Source: Streptomyces sp. NBC_01571 (GTDB lineage: Bacteria; Actinomycetota; Actinomycetes; Streptomycetales; Streptomycetaceae). From it: a stretch of 64,000 bases of DNA. Location: positions 1,550,001 through 1,614,000 of the forward strand of contig NZ_JAPEPZ010000001.1 of the NCBI RefSeq assembly GCF_026339875.1, in the 5' to 3' direction. The position numbers and the translations under genes were made by a program. The notes below the pieces were generated by a model, which was not told the origin of the DNA, did no database searches, and saw only the letters and a program-made list of their open reading frames with translations. Numbering within the stretch: the first letter of the stretch is position 1; each line of letters begins with the position of its first letter. This document shows, one piece after another, positions 56,501-63,635 of the stretch.

Positions 56501-56866
56501 ATGTCGAATTCCCGGATGGTGGAGCTCCCGGTGCTGACGCCCGAGCCGGTCGTCCCGTGCTGCCCGCCGATCACGTCGGCAGAGCTGTCCCAGGCCGACG
56601 CGGAGAAGATGGCCGCCATGTTCAAGGCGCTCTCGGACCCGGTGCGGCTGCGCCTGTTCTCCAAAGTCGCCTCGCACGAGGGCGGCGAGGCGTGCGTGTG
56701 CGACATCCAGGACGTCGGTGTCTCGCAGCCGACCGTCTCCCATCACCTGAAGAAGCTGCGCGAGGCCGGGCTGCTGACCTCGGAGCGGCGCGGCACCTGG
56801 GTCTACTACCAGGTCGCTCCGTCCGTGCTGGCGGCCATGTCCGCCCTGCTCGACCTGCGTACCTGA
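56501..56866 (+). CDS. ArsR/SmtB-family metalloregulator
   Basis: A 121-aa ArsR repressor. The winged helix is clear: MFKALSDPVRLRLFSKVASH, then GEACVCDIQDVGVSQPTVSHHLKKL, with the ELCVCDL-type metal-binding site present as ACVCD (Cys pair on helix 3). A further CC pair lies near residue 20 (VVPCCPP). Such Cys arrangements bind As(III)/Sb(III) and release DNA. It is divergent from the Cys-tailed flavoprotein, its probable target. The start at 56501 follows a low-GC operator region. Confidence 0.95.
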   Translation: MSNSRMVELPVLTPEPVVPCCPPITSAELSQADAEKMAAMFKALSDPVRLRLFSKVASHEGGEACVCDIQDVGVSQPTVSHHLKKLREAGLLTSERRGTWVYYQVAPSVLAAMSALLDLRT

Positions 56867-56954
56867 CCCCCGCGCCTCGGGAGGCGTGCGACGGCCCGGT
56901 TCACGCCGACCCGACGGGGGCGACGGGCCCTTCCGCAGCATCCACCGGGGCGCC

Positions 56955-57182
56955 ATGGCCTTTGCCGAGGGCAGCTCCGCGGGCATCCGCGACGCCGACA
57001 GCCACGAGGACGGCCTGCCTGAACTGCCCGAGCACGAGGTGCTCGCACAGCTCGCGGCGTTCAGCGTTCTCGCACGCTGGATGGACACGGCGACCCTGGT
57101 GACGGTCCGAGACGAGCACGTTCGGGCGGGACTCTGCGCACGAGTCGGTACGCGCAGGTTGTCGGTGCCGCAAGCTCGCTAG
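56955..57182 (+). CDS. Small hypothetical ORF, doubtful
   Basis: A 75-aa frame whose middle, LPELPEHEVLAQLAAFSVLA followed by RWMD, looks helical and protein-like, while the ends do not. GCC/GGGGCG precedes the ATG without a good ribosome binding site. It fills most of the gap between the ArsR and TetR genes and may be the relic of a larger gene. No family is recognised. Confidence 0.35.
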   Translation: MAFAEGSSAGIRDADSHEDGLPELPEHEVLAQLAAFSVLARWMDTATLVTVRDEHVRAGLCARVGTRRLSVPQAR

Positions 57183-57838
57183 CCGTTGCGATCCGTCGCG
57201 TCGCCTTGCGAGAGCGGGAGCAGGCCCTGAAGGACGAGGCTGGAGAGCGCGTCGGCCATGCTGTTTCTGTCCTGTTCCGCCGTCGGCGATGCGGCGGGGT
57301 TCAGCCGGTCGGCGATCGGGTCCTGCGCCAGGGCCAGCGCGGGACCCGTGACGGCGAAGTACAGGATGTGCGTCGGCATATCCGGAATACGGCCGGCCGC
57401 GATGAGGCTGCTGATGGTCGGCTCGATGCTGTCCCAGAACGGCTTGATGAACCGCTGGTGGAGATAGTCCAAGCGGCCGGAGTCGCGAGTCGACTCGTCC
57501 GATATCAATCGGTTCATCGCCGAGGCCTTGGCGGACAGCCGGTAGAGCTGAACGATCACGTTTCTCAGACGGTCATCATCGTCACGGCACTCCGCCATCC
57601 GATGGTTGAGCTCGGACTGGACGCCCAGTAGCGCGAAATCCACCACGGCGCACCAGAACTTCTCCTTCGAACCGTAACGATCATTGATGAAGTTGTGGCT
57701 GGCTTCGAGTCGCCGGGCCAGCTCCCGCATGGTGGTCGCGGCGTATCCCAGTTCGGCGAAGGCATCGAGACCTCGCCGAAGGATCTCGCTCTCCTCCAAT
57801 TGCACGGGAGCGTACTTCCCACGCACCGGTGATTCCAT
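57179..57838 (-). CDS. TetR-family transcriptional regulator
   Basis: A protein of about 219 aa (227 from the GTG at 57862). The N-terminal HTH reads ILRRGLDAFAELGYAATTMR, then ELARRLEASHNFINDRYGSK, the canonical TetR region with NFINDRYGSKEKFW in place of the usual Y-x-HF. The ligand-binding domain follows with no further identity. The ATG at 57838 is preferred. It is divergent from an SDR gene across a region holding a 20-bp palindrome, its likely operator. Confidence 0.92.
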   Translation of the reverse strand: MESPVRGKYAPVQLEESEILRRGLDAFAELGYAATTMRELARRLEASHNFINDRYGSKEKFWCAVVDFALLGVQSELNHRMAECRDDDDRLRNVIVQLYRLSAKASAMNRLISDESTRDSGRLDYLHQRFIKPFWDSIEPTISSLIAAGRIPDMPTHILYFAVTGPALALAQDPIADRLNPAASPTAEQDRNSMADALSSLVLQGLLPLSQGDATDRNG

Positions 57839-58055
57839 CGCCTTTTGCGTTCCGCCGGTCACTCAGGCGTCACCCCGCTCGCCACCAGTAGATCCGATCT
57901 TGGCCGTTCACGCGCACTGTCCCGTCGAGGACACCCCCACGGATCCGACGGGCCGCCGAGCGAGTCGACGGCCGCACCCGCTGCGTGAGAGTCAAGTCTT
58001 TCATGCCGATTGCGGGCTCGAACACAGTCGCTTGACGCTTGTCAGGCCGAACCGC

Positions 58056-58075
58056 ATGCTTGACACGTCAAGCAT
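58056..58075. promoter_or_regulatory. Palindromic operator ATGCTTGAC-AC-GTCAAGCAT
   Basis: Two perfect 9-bp arms ATGCTTGAC (58056-58064) and GTCAAGCAT (58067-58075) surround AC. The site lies in the divergent region between the TetR gene and the SDR gene. A related half-symmetric site CTTGACGCTTGTCAG lies at about 58031-58045. The symmetry and position fit a TetR-family operator. Confidence 0.75.
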
Positions 58076-58243
58076 ATTCGGGTTCACCAGCCACCGACCC
58101 ACCGGTCAGGAGTGCCCTACGACTCCGAAGAAGGCCCGCGAAGGAGATCCGGCCCGGTCAGGGCCAGGTCGCCGAACGGATACCGGCACACGGCTGCTCC
58201 GCACACAACCACAACGCACATTGCACGGACCAGGAGAAATTCC

Positions 58244-59008
58244 ATGGGAAATCTGGACGAGAAGGTAGTGCTCATCACCGGCACCGGAGGAGGTATGGGT
58301 CGCGTCGCGTCGCTGATTTTCGCGCGCGAAGGCGCCAGGGTCGTCGGGTGCGACATCCAGACCGATGCCAACGAGGAGACGGTCGAACTCGTACGACGCG
58401 CGGGCGGTGAGATGACAGGCATCGCACCGGTGGACCTCACCGACCCGGACCAGGTGCAGCGACTGGCCGAGGAGGCCGTCGGTGCCTACGGCGGGCTCGA
58501 TGTGGTGTACAACAACGCGGCCATGCAGCGCTTCGGTCCCATGCCGGACTTTTCCATCGAGGACTGGCGGGCGACGGAGGCCGGCGAACTGGACATTCCC
58601 TTCTTCGTGTCGAAGTTCACGTGGCGGCATTTGGTCCAGCGCGGTGGCGGCGTCATCATCAACGTCGCTTCGGAGGCCGGCCTGATCGCAGGCTCGACTC
58701 CCCCGATGGTCGCGCATACCGCGGCCAACGCAGGTGTCATCGGAATGACGCGACAACTCGCCCTGGAAGGTGCCCCCCATGGAATCCGTGCGGTGGCGAT
58801 CAGTCCCGGCCCGGTCCTGACCCCGGCCAGCGACCGCGACCTCGGTGACAACCAGGCGGCCCGGGATGCGATCACCAGCAAGACTCTCCTCAAGCGCTTC
58901 GCCCAGCCCGAAGAAGTCGTCGAGCTGGCGGCGTTCCTCGCTTCCGATCGGGCGTCCTACATCACCGGCGCCAACTACGCGGTCGACGGCGGAGCCAGCG
59001 CCTGGTAG
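58244..59008 (+). CDS. SDR-like protein lacking the catalytic Tyr and Lys
   Basis: A 254-aa short-chain-dehydrogenase fold. The cofactor loop TGTGGGMG near residue 13, CDIQ (acidic, so NAD preference), NNAAM near 90 and the Ser-containing INVASEAG near 140 are normal. The YxxxK motif is replaced by H158-T-A-A-N162 (VAHTAANAGVIGMTR), so both catalytic residues are missing. The frame is otherwise intact with the usual GG-x-x-x-W C-terminus. It may bind ligand without redox chemistry, or use a His-based mechanism. CAGGAG precedes the ATG; it is probably controlled by the divergent TetR. Confidence 0.9.
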   Translation: MGNLDEKVVLITGTGGGMGRVASLIFAREGARVVGCDIQTDANEETVELVRRAGGEMTGIAPVDLTDPDQVQRLAEEAVGAYGGLDVVYNNAAMQRFGPMPDFSIEDWRATEAGELDIPFFVSKFTWRHLVQRGGGVIINVASEAGLIAGSTPPMVAHTAANAGVIGMTRQLALEGAPHGIRAVAISPGPVLTPASDRDLGDNQAARDAITSKTLLKRFAQPEEVVELAAFLASDRASYITGANYAVDGGASAW

Positions 59009-59180
59009 TGCCACCCACGAAGAAGTCACCGGTCGCTGCACGTCGCACTCGCCGGAGTGGCGCGACACGTGACGCTGCTGGACTTGAATCGGGTGATGCG
59101 GAGGGTGACGAGAAGCGGTGTGCGGAGGTGGCGGAAGAGCTGCGCGATCTCATGTCCGGCACGAGGTCGGGGCGGTACGG

Positions 59181-59218
59181 GATCCCCTTGAGCCAGTGTT
59201 TGACGGATCAAGGGGATC
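59181..59218. repeat. 11-bp perfect inverted repeat
   Basis: GATCCCCTTGA (59181-59191) and TCAAGGGGATC (59208-59218) are exact reverse complements with a 16-nt spacer. It lies between the SDR gene and the RmlD-like gene, in sequence without coding character. Possibly a terminator of the first gene or a mobile-element remnant. Confidence 0.65.
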
Positions 59219-59287
59219 TCACCGAGGTCGGCGGCTGCCAGGTTGCCCAGGTCACGGCGGCGCGAGGATCCTCTAGCGTCTCGCGTC

Positions 59288-60115
59288 ATGACGGTTCTGA
59301 TCATCGGCGGTAGCGGGTTCCTGGGCACTGAGCTGGTCCGCCAGTCGGCAGCGGCCGGACACACGACGGCCGCGACCTTCGCGACGAGGCCCGGTGGCAC
59401 TCCGGGAGTCACCTGGCACGCTCTCGACCTGCGGGACTCCGAGCGCATCGAAGCAGTCGTGACCGCGGTCGGCCCCCGCCTCGTCGTCAACGCGACAAGC
59501 GGCGGATCCGACTGGGCGGTTACAGCCGAGGGCTCCGTCCGCCTGGCTATGGCCGCGGCGAAGTACGGCTGCCGCCTGGTCCATGTTTCCAGCGACGCGG
59601 TGTTCTCCGGCACTCGCGTCCACTACGACGAATCCTGCCTCCCGGACCCTGTCACCCCCTACGGCGCGGCCAAAGCCGCAGCCGAGACAGGAATCCGGCT
59701 CGTGCACCCTGATGCCGTTGTCGCCCGGACCTCACTGATCATCGGCGACCGGCGGTCTGTACACGTACGCACGGTGCACGACCTCGCGAACGGCACCCGA
59801 AGCGGCGTCCTGTTCACCGACGACATCCGATGCCCCGTCCATGTCGCCGACCTGGCCGCCGCCCTGCTGGAAATCGCGGCCGGCGACGCCGCCGGCGTTC
59901 ACCATTTGGCAGGAGCCGACGCCGTGAGCCGTCACGAACTCGGAACCCTTGTCGCAAGGCGCGACGGGCTCGACGCCTCCCGGCTGCCCGCGGACCTGCG
60001 GGCCACCAGCGTGCTTCCCGGGGCGCTCGACGTCCGCCTCGACAGCCGCGCCACCCAGCGCAAGTTGCACACCACGTTGCGCGGCGCCCGGCAGTTCCTC
60101 GCCCTGCAAGCTTGA
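59288..60115 (+). CDS. RmlD-like sugar nucleotide-binding reductase
   Basis: A 275-aa extended-SDR protein similar to dTDP-4-dehydrorhamnose reductase. The N-terminal cofactor motif is VLIIGGSGFLGTEL, then NATSGGSDWA, LVHVSSDAVFSGTRVHYDE and TPYGAAKAAAETGI, giving the YxxxK motif near 138-142. VHVADLAAALLEIA and HHLAGADAVSRHELG follow. A shorter frame from 59288 is preferred to the 15-residue extension because the motif begins immediately. No deoxysugar genes are adjacent, so the substrate is open. Confidence 0.88.
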   Translation: MTVLIIGGSGFLGTELVRQSAAAGHTTAATFATRPGGTPGVTWHALDLRDSERIEAVVTAVGPRLVVNATSGGSDWAVTAEGSVRLAMAAAKYGCRLVHVSSDAVFSGTRVHYDESCLPDPVTPYGAAKAAAETGIRLVHPDAVVARTSLIIGDRRSVHVRTVHDLANGTRSGVLFTDDIRCPVHVADLAAALLEIAAGDAAGVHHLAGADAVSRHELGTLVARRDGLDASRLPADLRATSVLPGALDVRLDSRATQRKLHTTLRGARQFLALQA

Positions 60116-60248
60116 ACGCGTCCCCAAAGCCGCATCCCCCCGCAGGGCAGAAGCGCGGCTTCTTCCAGGCGCAGAGAGCGGGCGTCCGACCGGCCGATCG
60201 ACCTGTCCGGCGCCCCTCATCTCTCCGCCGCCTGTAAGACGGAGCCGT

Positions 60249-60482
60249 TCATGGCCGGAGCAGGAAGTTGTCGGCGGTCAGTTGGGGGTCCTCCGTCACC
60301 GCCGTACCCAGCACCAGCAGGGGAATGCCGTCGGACAACTCGCGATGCCGCAGTCGCACGAAGCTGTCGTACACACCGCTGCTGACCCGGAGTTCACTGG
60401 GAAACAGGCCCACTTCCTCGAGCGCGAGCAGCTTGGCACTGGCGTGGTCGAGTACCGAGCAGATCCACCCGTCCGTGTTCAT
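60249..60482 (-). CDS. Small hypothetical protein
   Basis: A 77-aa protein beginning MNTDGWICSVLDHASAKLLA, then GLFPSELRVSSGVYDSFVRL, and ending TAVTEDPQLTADNFLLRP. GGAGG lies 5 nt upstream of the ATG at 60482, good evidence of translation. It is mostly alpha/beta with no membrane segment, and I do not recognise a family. Longer in-frame starts exist but would place that ribosome binding site inside the gene. Confidence 0.65.
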   Translation of the reverse strand: MNTDGWICSVLDHASAKLLALEEVGLFPSELRVSSGVYDSFVRLRHRELSDGIPLLVLGTAVTEDPQLTADNFLLRP

Positions 60483-60626
60483 CCGGCCTCCTTGGTCGTC
60501 GCCGTCGAGTACGCGGATCCTGTCGTCGGGGCCGTGGACGCCGCCGAACGCGCCGCGTACCGCTCCGACTTCCTGTGTGGACGGACCTGGCCCCATTTTT
60601 CGGACCACACCGTTTCGACGCCGTGG

Positions 60627-61245
60627 TCAGAGGTCGAGGACAAGACGAGCGCCTTTCGTTCCGGAACAACAGATCATCATGGTGTCTCCGGCGATCCGTT
60701 CCTCCGGTGACAGAACGGTGTCGCGGTGCTCCGGTTCGCCCGAGAGCACGGGGGTCCGGCAGGAGCCGCAGATACCCTCCATACAGGAGAAGTCGACGGT
60801 GACACCGGCGTCGAGCACCGCGTCAAGTATCGTTTCGCCAGGTGCGATTCCCAGGGCTTTCCCGGATCGCGCGAGCTCGACGGTGAAGCCCCCGTCGACG
60901 GCGGGCGGCAGCTCTCCACGGAACCGTTCCAGATGCACGCGTTCCGGACCGATTCCGTGGGTCGCCTCCTCGAAGTCGGCCAGCATCGAAGCCGGTCCGC
61001 AGCAGTAGAGGTGGGTTTCGCCGGAGGTGTCGGCCACCAAGGAGGCGATCTTGAGCGCGCGTGGCCCGTCCTCGTCGGCGAAGTACCTCCGCAAGCTGCC
61101 CGCACCCGAGTCGGCGAGAGCGCACAACTCGGGGAGGAACGCGGCGGCGTGGCGTGAACGTGCCGCGTAGTGGACCTCCCAGGACGCCCCGAGCTCTGTC
61201 AGCCGGCGCGCCATGCTCAGGACGGGCGTGATGCCGATACCGCCT
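60627..61245 (-). pseudogene. PDR/VanB-type ferredoxin reductase, N-terminally truncated
   Basis: The frame holds the NAD-binding and plant-type [2Fe-2S] domains of a phthalate/vanillate oxygenase reductase: THLYCCGPASMLADFEEATH in the NAD part, then CMEGICGSCRTPVLSGEPEH with the C-x4-C-x2-C cluster and CCSGTKG near the end. Upstream, GGIGITPVLS is in the same frame but is preceded directly by a TGA, and the FMN/FAD domain is missing. Translation could begin only at internal ATG/GTG codons, so it is most likely a decayed gene. Confidence 0.75.
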
Positions 61246-61716
61246 CACGACCGCCGGGATGACGCCCGCGCGGCAAAGGACTCTGTTGCGAGGACTCGAA
61301 GAGGTCGAGCACAACCTGGCCGCCGGTCACGGCTCCCCCGAGCACGAGCCCGTCCGGTCCCAGGACGATGGTGCGGGGGGTGTCGACTGACCATCCGTCT
61401 GGTCGACCGAGGTGTCAGGTTCAGTCGGCGGCCAGCGGGTGCGCGGAGGCGATCCGGGACCGTGTCCGGATGGGCACTGTCAGGGCCTCGTGCGGCGCGG
61501 GGGACGGCTGCCGCGCGAGAGCCGACGCAAGCCCCAACGCGTGGAGTTCACCGAACTGATGCGTGTCCATGACGTGTGGCACGGAGTCGTTGCCGTGACG
61601 GCCACAACGGGTGGGGTCTTCGACTGGTCGTACTCGACGTACGGAAAAGCATCGAGCGCGCAGTGCGAACCGGGCCGCCGATGCCCACTCGGTGAATGAC
61701 ACGAACGGGGAATGAA
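61246..61716. other. Intergenic region with sapA promoter and oxidoreductase debris
   Basis: No complete gene is seen. The minus strand near 61250-61400 holds pieces such as VVLDLFESSQQ and IVLGPDGLVLGGAVTGGQVV that may belong to the lost N-terminal part of the ferredoxin reductase or to another gene. The 3' half is less GC-rich (TCGTACTCGACGTACGG palindromic patch) and should carry the sapA promoter. Confidence 0.4.
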
Positions 61717-62151
61717 ATGTCACGGATGATGCGCGTGGTGCAGGGCGCGGCAGCGGCGGCCGTGAGCGCCGTCGCCCTCACGGCTCTGGCACCGGCGGCG
61801 TCGGCAGCACCCGCCACCGCGACCACGACCGCCGCCTACAACGGGGCCTGCGGCACCGGCTACAAGACCGTCAACTCCACGCCGGTCGGCGACATCGGCA
61901 CGGCCTACCTCACCTACAACTCCGCCACCGGCAAGAACTGCGCGGTCGCCGTCCGGAACGTCGCGGGCGAGCCGGTCTCCATGGACCTCTTCATCCGGCG
62001 CAGCGGCGGCGAGATCTACGACGACCAGGACGGCGGCGTCTACCGCTCCTACGTCGGCCCCGTATACGTCGGCGCCGCCGGGTCCTGCGTGGACTGGTGG
62101 GGCGCGGTGGACGGAACGCACTTCGGAAAGTACGGCACCAACTGCGGCTAG
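61717..62151 (+). CDS. sapA: Spore-associated protein A family (SapA-like)
   Basis: A 144-aa secreted protein of the Streptomyces spore-associated SapA family. A Sec signal peptide (residues about 1-30, ending ...APAASA|AP) is followed by AYNGACGTGYKTVNSTPVGD, GTAYLTYNSATGKNCAVAVR, YVGPVYVGAAGSCVDWWGAV and a C-terminal KYGTNCG. The four Cys residues pair as in the family. It is deposited on or near aerial hyphae and spores. GGGGA before the ATG supports the start at 61717 rather than 61696. A very strong terminator follows. Confidence 0.93.
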   Translation: MSRMMRVVQGAAAAAVSAVALTALAPAASAAPATATTTAAYNGACGTGYKTVNSTPVGDIGTAYLTYNSATGKNCAVAVRNVAGEPVSMDLFIRRSGGEIYDDQDGGVYRSYVGPVYVGAAGSCVDWWGAVDGTHFGKYGTNCG

Positions 62152-62174
62152 TGCCGCCGCACCCACCCGCCTCG

Positions 62175-62218
62175 ATCCCGCCGCGGACGCGGACGCCCGT
62201 CCGCGTCCGCGGCGGGAT
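62175..62218 (+). terminator. Very strong terminator after sapA
   Basis: A 21-bp perfect inverted repeat: arm 62175-62195 (ATCCCGCCGCGGACGCGGACG) and its exact reverse complement at 62198-62218, separated by only CC, followed by TTTGT. It begins 23 bp after the sapA stop, suggesting heavy transcription of sapA. Confidence 0.9.
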
Positions 62219-62365
62219 TTGTCCGACCGGACCTGCCAGGGGCCATCCCGGCCCCTGACGCACTCCGTCAGCGACCGCCTTCCCACGGGCGGCGGCCCTG
62301 CCCCCACCTGCGTCCCTTTCGCGCGAGGCGACCGTTTGCTACTTTTACCTTAATTCAAATGAGAT

Positions 62366-62381
62366 ATTGCACTAGTGCAAT
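62366..62381. promoter_or_regulatory. 16-bp perfect palindrome upstream of PaiB-like gene
   Basis: ATTGCACTAGTGCAAT (62366-62381) is a perfect palindrome in an AT-rich patch 64 bp upstream of the PaiB-like gene start, immediately after TACCTTAATTCAAATGAGAT. The size and symmetry fit an operator for a dimeric repressor. No candidate regulator gene is adjacent except the PaiB-like protein itself. Confidence 0.6.
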
Positions 62382-62444
62382 TCTGCGCACCTTCGAACCC
62401 CAGGGACAGGACGGCCCACCCGCCCCGTCCACGAAAGGCCGACC

Positions 62445-63080
62445 GTGTACGTTCCGCGATATTTCGCCCCCACCGACGAGGACGTCCGGCAGTTGCTGCT
62501 TCGCCACGGCGCCGCCGACCTGATCACTGTGACCGAGGACGGCCTCCAGGCCACCCTGCTGCCCTTCGTCCACGACCCCGAGGCCGGTGCGCACGGCTCC
62601 CTGATCGGGCACATGGCCCGCAACAACGAACAGTGGCAGCAGCCCCCGGCCGGCCAGGCCATGGTCATCGTGCGCGGTCCCGACGCCTACGTCACACCCA
62701 CCTGGTACCCGTCCAAAGCCGAGCACCACCGCCAGGTTCCGACCTGGAACTACATCACCGCGCACGTCCACGGGGACCTGGTCGTCCACGACGACCCCGC
62801 GTGGGTCGAGGACCAGGTACGCCGACTGACCGACAAACACGAGGCCGCCGCCACCACCCCGTGGTCCGTCGACGACGCTCCGGCCCCCTACATCCAGGGC
62901 CAACTGCGGGCGATCGTCGGTGTCGAACTCTCCATCACCCGCATCGAAGCCAAGTTCAAACTCAGCCAGAACCGCTCCCAGGGCGACATCAGCGGTGTCG
63001 TCCACGGGCTCCGGAGCCGCGGCCAGGGCCTTGACGACGCCGTCGCCGCTGCCGTCCAGGCCCACCGTCCGGGCCGTTGA
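62445..63080 (+). CDS. PaiB-family FMN-binding negative regulator
   Basis: A 211-aa FMN-binding split-barrel protein of the PaiB family (named for a Bacillus repressor of sporulation and protease genes). Features are YVPRYFAPTDEDVRQLLLRH, GSLIGHMARNNEQW, VIVRGPDAYVTPTWYPSKAE and PTWNYITAHVHGDLVVHDD, all characteristic. The C-terminal IEAKFKLSQNRSQGDISGVV region is also typical. The GTG start has GAAAGG upstream. A palindrome lies in its promoter, possibly an autoregulatory operator. Confidence 0.93.
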   Translation: MYVPRYFAPTDEDVRQLLLRHGAADLITVTEDGLQATLLPFVHDPEAGAHGSLIGHMARNNEQWQQPPAGQAMVIVRGPDAYVTPTWYPSKAEHHRQVPTWNYITAHVHGDLVVHDDPAWVEDQVRRLTDKHEAAATTPWSVDDAPAPYIQGQLRAIVGVELSITRIEAKFKLSQNRSQGDISGVVHGLRSRGQGLDDAVAAAVQAHRPGR

Positions 63081-63635
63081 GGCGACGTCGGCGAGGGCGA
63101 GGGCCCCGTACCGCCGTGACGTCACGCCGCCTGCCGGCCCGCGGCCGTCCCCTGTGGGCCCGGTCCCGGGCGACCGCGGGCTGGGAACACGAGAACGGCG
63201 CCGTGCCGCGGCAGGGCGTACCCGGACCGCGCGGCCCCACAGGTCCCGTGTTCCGCGTCCCGTCGGGCGCCGCCGGCCCCGTCGACTGACCGACGGCCGT
63301 GGCCTCCGCCGCGTCCTTCCCTCCGGGGGGGGCCGGATCCCGTCCTCGCCGCCCGTACTCGCTCCATCCGGTAACTGCCTTCCCTCACAGGCGAGTTGGG
63401 GACCATTGCCGCGTCCCGGCACCTTTGGTGAAGGACTGACCCCACAGCCGGGGTGCCACCACCGCGTCGGGTGAGGCACGGGTGTCGGCTCCCTCTACTA
63501 TGTCGGTGTCCGGTCCAGACGTGGAGTCGACGGACTGGTACTCGCACCCCACTGGGCAACGGAGTTGGAGCCCGGCCGAGCCGACCTCACGGCGGATCCG
63601 GTGACTGTGGGTCCCACTTCAGGAGGACAGGTCCA
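63081..63635. other. Intergenic region without a supported gene
   Basis: Open frames here are Arg/Pro-rich and overlap on both strands, with no motif. A TGACGTCA palindrome lies near 63117. AGGAGG at 63621-63626 belongs to the following kinase gene. A promoter for the kinase is expected near 63480-63600, where the sequence becomes less GC-rich (CTCCCTCTACTATGTCGG). Confidence 0.4.

Noticed and set aside
61412..61699. Small plus-strand frame upstream of sapA
   Set aside because: No start context, unrelated composition, and it occupies the expected promoter.
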